This document shows positions 59,940-64,000 of a DNA stretch of 64,000 bases, piece after piece. Both the position numbers and the translations under genes were made by a program. Below the pieces are notes generated by a model. The model was given only the letters and a program-made list of their open reading frames with translations. It had not been told where the DNA came from and did not search any database. The stretch is from Geothrix fermentans DSM 14018 (GTDB lineage Bacteria; Acidobacteriota; Holophagae; Holophagales; Holophagaceae). Position 1 is the stretch's first letter, and the number at the start of each line of letters is the position of its first letter. The stretch is from positions 45,714-109,713 of the forward strand of contig NZ_AUAU01000016.1 of NCBI RefSeq assembly GCF_000428885.1. Direction: 5' to 3'.

Positions 59940-60761
59940 ATGGACACCACGATGGAGGTCCGCGCGGCCGCGGTGGCCGGGACGTTCTACCCGCGGGACG
60001 GGGGTGAGCTGGGCTGCGCCGTCCAGGCCATGCTCGCCGACGCCGCCCAGGCCAGCCCCTGGCTCGGCCAGCCCAAGGCCCTGATCGTCCCCCACGCGGG
60101 CTACATCTACTCGGGGCCCGTCGCCGCCAGCGCCTACGCTCCGCTGGCCCGGCAGCGGGGCCTCGTCGAGCGGGTGGTCCTGGTGGGACTCGCCCACCAC
60201 GTGGCCCTGGCCGGCTTGGCCCTGCCCGGGGCCTCGGCCTTCGACACCCCCCTGGGGCGGGTACCCGTGGACGGGGAGGCCGCGGCCCTCCTCCGCCCCC
60301 TGGCCGGCGTGAGCGTGAACCCGGCCGCCCATGCGCGGGAGCACGCCCTCGAGGTGCAGCTGCCCTTCCTCCAGCAGGTCCTCGGGACCTTCCGGATCGT
60401 CCCCCTGGCCGTGGGCCACGCCTCGGCGGATTCGGTGGCGGCCGCCATGGAGGCCCTCTGGGGCGGGCCCGAGACGCTCATCGTCGTGAGCTCGGACCTG
60501 TCCCACTACCTGCCCTATGAGCACGCCCAGGCCATGGACCGCCGGACCTGCGCCAGCATTTCGGACCTGGACCCCCTGGCCAGCCACGAGCAGGCCTGCG
60601 GCGCCACCGCGGTGAACGGCCTGCTGCTTGCGGCCCGGCGCCACGGCCTCAGGCCCCACCTGCTGGACCTGCGCAACTCCGGAGACACGGCCGGGGACCG
60701 CAGCCATGTGGTGGGCTACGCCGCCTTCGCCTTCACCCAGGAGGGCCCCCGTGCCCATTGA
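59940..60761 (+). CDS. amrB: AmmeMemoRadiSam system protein B (MEMO1 family)
   Basis: A 273-residue MEMO-type protein. It opens VRAAAVAGTFYPRDGGEL, with PHAGYIYSGPVAASAYAPL and, later, EHALEVQLPFLQQVL, VSSDLSHYLPYEHAQAMDRR and AVNGLL. These carry the conserved His/Asp/Cys set of this fold, which is related to ring-cleaving dioxygenases; its reaction in bacteria is not established. The next gene starts 11 bases before this stop. Together with AMMECR1 and the radical SAM enzyme it forms the AmmeMemoRadiSam operon. Confidence 0.93.
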   Translation: MDTTMEVRAAAVAGTFYPRDGGELGCAVQAMLADAAQASPWLGQPKALIVPHAGYIYSGPVAASAYAPLARQRGLVERVVLVGLAHHVALAGLALPGASAFDTPLGRVPVDGEAAALLRPLAGVSVNPAAHAREHALEVQLPFLQQVLGTFRIVPLAVGHASADSVAAAMEALWGGPETLIVVSSDLSHYLPYEHAQAMDRRTCASISDLDPLASHEQACGATAVNGLLLAARRHGLRPHLLDLRNSGDTAGDRSHVVGYAAFAFTQEGPRAH

Positions 60762-61314
60762 CCGCGGTCCGACCCTCATCGCCATCGCCCGGGGCGCCAT
60801 CGCCGCGGAGCTGGGCCGCAAGGCGATCCCCTTCGAAGCCGCCCCCTGGCTCGAGGAACCCGCCGCCACCTTCGTCACGCTCCACCGCCTCGGCTCGCTC
60901 CGGGGCTGCGTCGGCACCCTCGTCCCCCGGCGGCCCCTGGGCGAGGACGTGGCCGCCAACGCCCGCATGGCCGCCTTCCACGATTCCCGCTTCCCGCCCC
61001 TCACCTGGAGCGAGTTCGACGACACGGAGCTGGAAGTCTCCATCCTCTCCCCCCTGGAGCCGGTCCCCTGCGCCGACGAGGCCGAGCTGCTGGCCCAGCT
61101 CCGGCCCGAGGAGGACGGCCTGGTGCTGGCCTGGCAGGGGGACCGCAGCGCCTTCCTGCCCCAGGTCTGGGACCAGCTGCCCGATCCCCGGGACTTCCTC
61201 GCCCACCTGAAGCGCAAGGCCCGGCTGCCCATGGACTTCTGGCGGGACGGGCTGCGGTTCTCCCGCTTCACCGTAACCCGGTTCCAGGGGGCGGGGGTGG
61301 GCACCCGCGGGTGA
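60751..61314 (+). CDS. amrA: AmmeMemoRadiSam system protein A (AMMECR1 family)
   Basis: A 187-residue AMMECR1-fold protein. Conserved features are TFVTLHRLGSLRGCVGTLVP with the invariant LRGCxG motif, NARMAAFHDSRFPPL, and DTELEVSILSPLEPV. The catalytic or binding role is unknown; the conserved Cys in RGCVG is a likely key residue. The GTG start, preceded by GGAGGG, overlaps the MEMO gene, so translation is coupled. The radical SAM gene follows four bases later. Confidence 0.93.
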   Translation: MPIDRGPTLIAIARGAIAAELGRKAIPFEAAPWLEEPAATFVTLHRLGSLRGCVGTLVPRRPLGEDVAANARMAAFHDSRFPPLTWSEFDDTELEVSILSPLEPVPCADEAELLAQLRPEEDGLVLAWQGDRSAFLPQVWDQLPDPRDFLAHLKRKARLPMDFWRDGLRFSRFTVTRFQGAGVGTRG

Positions 61315-61318
61315 GGCC

Positions 61319-62398
61319 ATGGACGCCGCCCTCCATCCGGCCCGCTGGTGGCACCGCCTCGAGGACGGGCGCCTCCAGTGCGACCTGTGCCCCCGGGACT
61401 GCAAGCTGGGGGAGGGCCTGCGCGGCGCCTGCTTCGTGCGGCAGCACGTGGACGGGCGGATGGTCCTCACCACCTACGGCCGCTCCTCGGGTTTCTGCAT
61501 CGATCCCATCGAGAAGAAGCCGCTGAATCATTTCCTCCCGGGCACGAAGGTACTCTCCTTCGGCACTGCGGGCTGCAACCTCATGTGCAAGTTCTGCCAG
61601 AACTGGGATATCAGCAAGGCCCGCGACATGGACCGCCTCACGGACCAGGCCTCGCCCGAGGCCATCGCCCGGGCCGCCGAGGCCTCGGGCTGCCGAAGCG
61701 TCGCCTTCACCTACAACGACCCCGTGATCTTCGCGGAGTACGCCATGGACGTGGCCGACGCCTGCCACGAGCGGGGCCTCCGGGCCGTGGCCGTCACCGC
61801 CGGCTACATGCACGCCGAGCCCCGCCGGGCCTTCTACGCCAAGATGGACGCCGCCAACGTGGACCTCAAGGCCTTCACCGAGGCCTTCTACGCCCGGCTC
61901 TCCGTCGCCCGCCTCCAGCCGGTCCTGGACACCCTGCGGTACCTCCGGCACGAGACGGAGGTCTGGCTCGAGATCACCACCCTCCTCATCCCCGGCCAGA
62001 ACGATTCGAGCGGGGAGATCGCGGCGCTGTCCGACTGGGTGGCCCGGGAGCTGGGCCCCGACGTGCCCCTGCACTTCAGCGCCTTCCACCCGGACTACAA
62101 GATGATGGACCTGCCCCGCACCCCCGCCGCCACCCTCACCCGGGCGCGGGAGCTCGCCCTGGCCGCGGGCCTCCGCTACGTCTACACCGGCAATGTGCAC
62201 GACCGGACCGGCGGGACGACCCGCTGCCCCGCCTGCCACGCGGCCCTCATCGTCCGCGACTGGTACGAGATCGAACAGAACCGCCTGCCCGACGATGGCC
62301 GCTGCCCCGACTGCGACACTCGGATTCCCGGACACTTCCAGGCGTCCACCCAGCCCTTCGGCAACCGCCGCCTCCCCATCACCCTCACCCGGGAATGA
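61319..62398 (+). CDS. amrS: AmmeMemoRadiSam system radical SAM enzyme
   Basis: A 359-residue radical SAM protein. The [4Fe-4S] Cys motif is CNLMCKFCQN. N-terminal Cys (CDLCPRDCKLG) and C-terminal Cys pairs (CPACH and CPDCD) suggest further metal sites. VAFTYNDPVIFAEYAMD and DAANVDLKAFTEAFY are family features, as in PflA-like activases. It probably modifies a small substrate or the partner proteins, but the reaction is unknown. It directly follows AMMECR1 and closes the conserved triad. Confidence 0.93.
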   Translation: MDAALHPARWWHRLEDGRLQCDLCPRDCKLGEGLRGACFVRQHVDGRMVLTTYGRSSGFCIDPIEKKPLNHFLPGTKVLSFGTAGCNLMCKFCQNWDISKARDMDRLTDQASPEAIARAAEASGCRSVAFTYNDPVIFAEYAMDVADACHERGLRAVAVTAGYMHAEPRRAFYAKMDAANVDLKAFTEAFYARLSVARLQPVLDTLRYLRHETEVWLEITTLLIPGQNDSSGEIAALSDWVARELGPDVPLHFSAFHPDYKMMDLPRTPAATLTRARELALAAGLRYVYTGNVHDRTGGTTRCPACHAALIVRDWYEIEQNRLPDDGRCPDCDTRIPGHFQASTQPFGNRRLPITLTRE

Positions 62399-62468
62399 GG
62401 GGTGCGCCGTGGGCCCACTGTTGCTGCTCCCCGCCCTGCTGGCCCCGGCGCCAGGAAAGGAGGCCCGC

Positions 62469-62924
62469 ATGGAGCTCCGGATTCCCGCCTTTCAGAACGG
62501 GGCCCCCGTCCCCCGCGCCCACACCGCGGACGGGGCCGACCACTCCCCGGCCCTCCAGTGGGACGATCCGCCCCCCGGCACCACCGCCTTCGCGCTGATC
62601 GTGGACGATCCCGACGCCCCCGCCGGCACCTGGGTCCACTGGCTCCTCTATGACCTGCCGGGCTCGGCCCGGGCCCTGGCGGAGGACCAGCCCCGCACGG
62701 CGGACCTGACCGGCGGCGGGCGCCAGGGGAAGAACAGCTGGGGCCGCCTGGGCTGGAACGGCCCCTCGCCGCCGCCGGGGAAGCCGCACCGCTACGTCTT
62801 CCGCCTCTTCGCCCTCTCCACCCCCCTGGGCCTGCCCTCCGGCGCCACCCGGTCCCAGGTGGACACAGCCATGAAGGGCAAGGTCCTCGCCGAGGCCACC
62901 TGGATGGGCACCTACGGGCGGTAA
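62469..62924 (+). CDS. YbhB/YbcL family Raf-kinase-inhibitor-like (PEBP) protein
   Basis: A 151-residue phosphatidylethanolamine-binding-fold protein. Conserved parts are ADHSPALQWDDPPPGTTAFA, IVDDPDAPAGTWVHWLLYDL, GKNSWGRLGWNGPSPPPGKP and HRYVFRLFALS. AAAGGAGG stands directly upstream of the ATG used. A GTG at 62409 would add a short hydrophobic leader (VGPLLLLPALLAPAPG), so a secreted form cannot be excluded. Bacterial members bind anionic ligands; their role is unclear. It may be co-transcribed with the Amme operon. Confidence 0.9.
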   Translation: MELRIPAFQNGAPVPRAHTADGADHSPALQWDDPPPGTTAFALIVDDPDAPAGTWVHWLLYDLPGSARALAEDQPRTADLTGGGRQGKNSWGRLGWNGPSPPPGKPHRYVFRLFALSTPLGLPSGATRSQVDTAMKGKVLAEATWMGTYGR

Positions 62925-63248
62925 GGAGCGCGGTCAAGCATGGCCTCGCCTGGGGAGCGGGAGGTCGCCCAGGGACGGCCCGAAGGCGTGATCAAGCGAC
63001 CCCATCTAGCTCTTCTTTCAGCGAGCTACGCCCCGTTCTGGGGGTCCGGAATCCAAGTTCCGGAGGTGTGGTAGGAACCGAATCGGAAATCCGGGTGGAT
63101 CCGGGACAGTGGGATGGCGCCGGGCTTTAAATACCCATCACCAGCGCCGTTAGGAGAGGCTGAGTCATTCCCTAAATCCTGACCCTTGAATGATATGGAA
63201 TGCCCTCAAAATGGAATGGGGGGTAATACCTCTTCCGGGAGAGCCAAG
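62925..63248. other. Intergenic interval without a supported feature
   Basis: About 320 bases. A short palindromic stretch around TTCCGGAGG and AT-rich CTTTAAATACCC are the only features noticed. I see no gene. Confidence 0.5.
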
Positions 63249-63704
63249 ATGCCAAACTTCGCATCCATCCTTAAAGAAGAAATCCTCCGGCTCGCCCGGA
63301 AGGAGGTTCGGAACGAAATCGAGGGTCTCAGGAAAGCCTCCAGCCAATACCGCAGTGAGATCGCCCAGCTGAAGCGGCGCGTGGATCAACTGGAGAAGCA
63401 GCAGGCCCGCGTGTCGAAGAAGGTTCTCAGCAAGCCGGAAACGCCGGAAGGCAAGGAAGAAACCACCCGCATCCGCTTCAGCGCGAAGCGACTCGCCGCC
63501 CAGCGGAAGAAACTTGGCGTTTCCGCGGCGGACCTGGGCCTGCTCCTCGGAGTCTCCGGCCAATCCATCTATCACTGGGAAGCCGAGAAGAGCCGCCCAC
63601 GCCCGGCCCAGCTCCAGGCGATCGCCGCGCTCAGGAAGATCGGGAAGCGCGAGGCGAAACGAATGCTGGCCGAGTTGGCCAGCGCGGAGACCAAGGAAGG
63701 CTGA
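63249..63704 (+). CDS. Coiled-coil XRE-family DNA-binding protein
   Basis: A 151-residue protein. The N-terminal half is a charged helix with coiled-coil character (RKASSQYRSEIAQLKRRVDQ and LEKQQARVSKK). A C-terminal helix-turn-helix of the XRE/Cro type follows (RFSAKRLAAQRKKLGVSAAD and LLLGVSGQSIYHWEAEKSRP). GGAGAG lies seven bases ahead of the ATG; a frame extension to 63186 is not needed. The gene is followed directly by the HExxH gene. The coiled coil would mediate dimer or partner contact. Confidence 0.82.
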   Translation: MPNFASILKEEILRLARKEVRNEIEGLRKASSQYRSEIAQLKRRVDQLEKQQARVSKKVLSKPETPEGKEETTRIRFSAKRLAAQRKKLGVSAADLGLLLGVSGQSIYHWEAEKSRPRPAQLQAIAALRKIGKREAKRMLAELASAETKEG

Positions 63705-63715
63705 GAAACTGGCTC

Positions 63716-64000
63716 ATGCGCCTCACGCTCCGCCACAAAGCCCAGGCCATTCTCCGGGAGGCGGGTTGGGACCTCACGCCGCCCCCGGTCATCTGGTCGC
63801 CGCGCATGGCCCGCTGCGCGGGGCTGTTCGTGATCGAGAAGGATGCCCGCGGCACCTGGCACCCGGAGATCCGCCTCTCCATCCCCCTGCTGCGCCGCCG
63901 GGACTGGCCCTGGCCCCAGCAGGTGTGCGGGATGAACTGCCACGACCCCGAGCAGGTGCAGCAGCGCATCCTCGAGCACGAGCTGATCCACTACAAGCTC
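63716..64000 (+). CDS. HExxH zinc-metalloprotein (SprT-like), 3' end cut by window
   Basis: Only the first 95 residues are in the window. The frame runs from an ATG with no clear ribosome site and ends in RILEHELIHYKL, containing HELIH, a HExxH zinc-binding motif. The preceding residues with CxxxxC (VCGMNCHD) and an Arg/Trp-rich strand fit a SprT-like metallopeptidase, but too little is visible to be sure. It follows the XRE gene by 11 bases on the same strand. Confidence 0.6.
   Translation, partial: MRLTLRHKAQAILREAGWDLTPPPVIWSPRMARCAGLFVIEKDARGTWHPEIRLSIPLLRRRDWPWPQQVCGMNCHDPEQVQQRILEHELIHYKL

Overview
The window is GC-rich bacterial chromosome apart from one compositionally different island. 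It carries a type IV pilus locus, a sigma-54-like pilin promoter, RND efflux genes, HrcA-type heat-shock control and an AMMECR1/MEMO/radical SAM operon. This suits a Gram-negative such as an acidobacterium of the Holophaga/Geothrix type, but that placement is an inference; there is no rRNA or other strong taxonomic marker here.

Layout. 1-4.5 kb: the end of an ABC exporter, then a three-gene peptide-type ABC importer operon without ATPases. 4.5-10 kb: a cysteine desulfidase-like gene, a peroxiredoxin, fabI with a Phd/ParE toxin-antitoxin pair, and a TPR protein. fabI and the toxin-antitoxin pair lie between two nearly identical inverted repeats of about 330-370 bp. 10-18.7 kb: major pilin, a bacitracin/lantibiotic-type ABC exporter operon, and the minus-strand pil operon pilB - [GxxExxY cassette] - pilT - pilC - pilin-like gene. 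18.8-22 kb: a large helical protein of unknown role and a GGDEF diguanylate cyclase. 22-27.6 kb: the minus-strand heat-shock operon hrcA - grpE - dnaK - [four-helix-bundle S23 cassette] - dnaJ. 27.6-31.2 kb: lipoprotein, prfA, rpmE, a membrane protein and its PadR regulator.

31.6-43.7 kb is an integrated element. It is bounded by two tRNA-Arg(CCG) copies that share a 43-base identical core. It encodes a tyrosine integrase, an AEP-type primase/helicase, two XRE regulators with similar C-terminal tails, a membrane Ser/Thr kinase, a small zinc-ribbon protein, two AT-rich exported proteins, and a two-gene unit (a DUF4365-like nuclease plus an unknown 387-residue protein) that is a good candidate defence system.

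43.8-64 kb returns to core genes: amidase and hisS with overlapping divergent starts, rhlE, marR with an mdtABC-type RND operon, aspS, an NHL-repeat lipoprotein, the AmmeMemoRadiSam operon, a PEBP-family protein, a coiled-coil XRE protein and the start of an HExxH protein.

The most interesting pattern is a set of small units bounded by short imperfect repeats arranged as terminal inverted repeats. Two of them, 484 and 488 bp, each carry a single gene (GxxExxY nuclease-like; S23 four-helix bundle). Each is inserted between adjacent genes of an operon, in the operon's direction, and in each the cargo stop codon lies inside the terminal repeat. Other units with unrelated repeat words but the same layout carry no gene.
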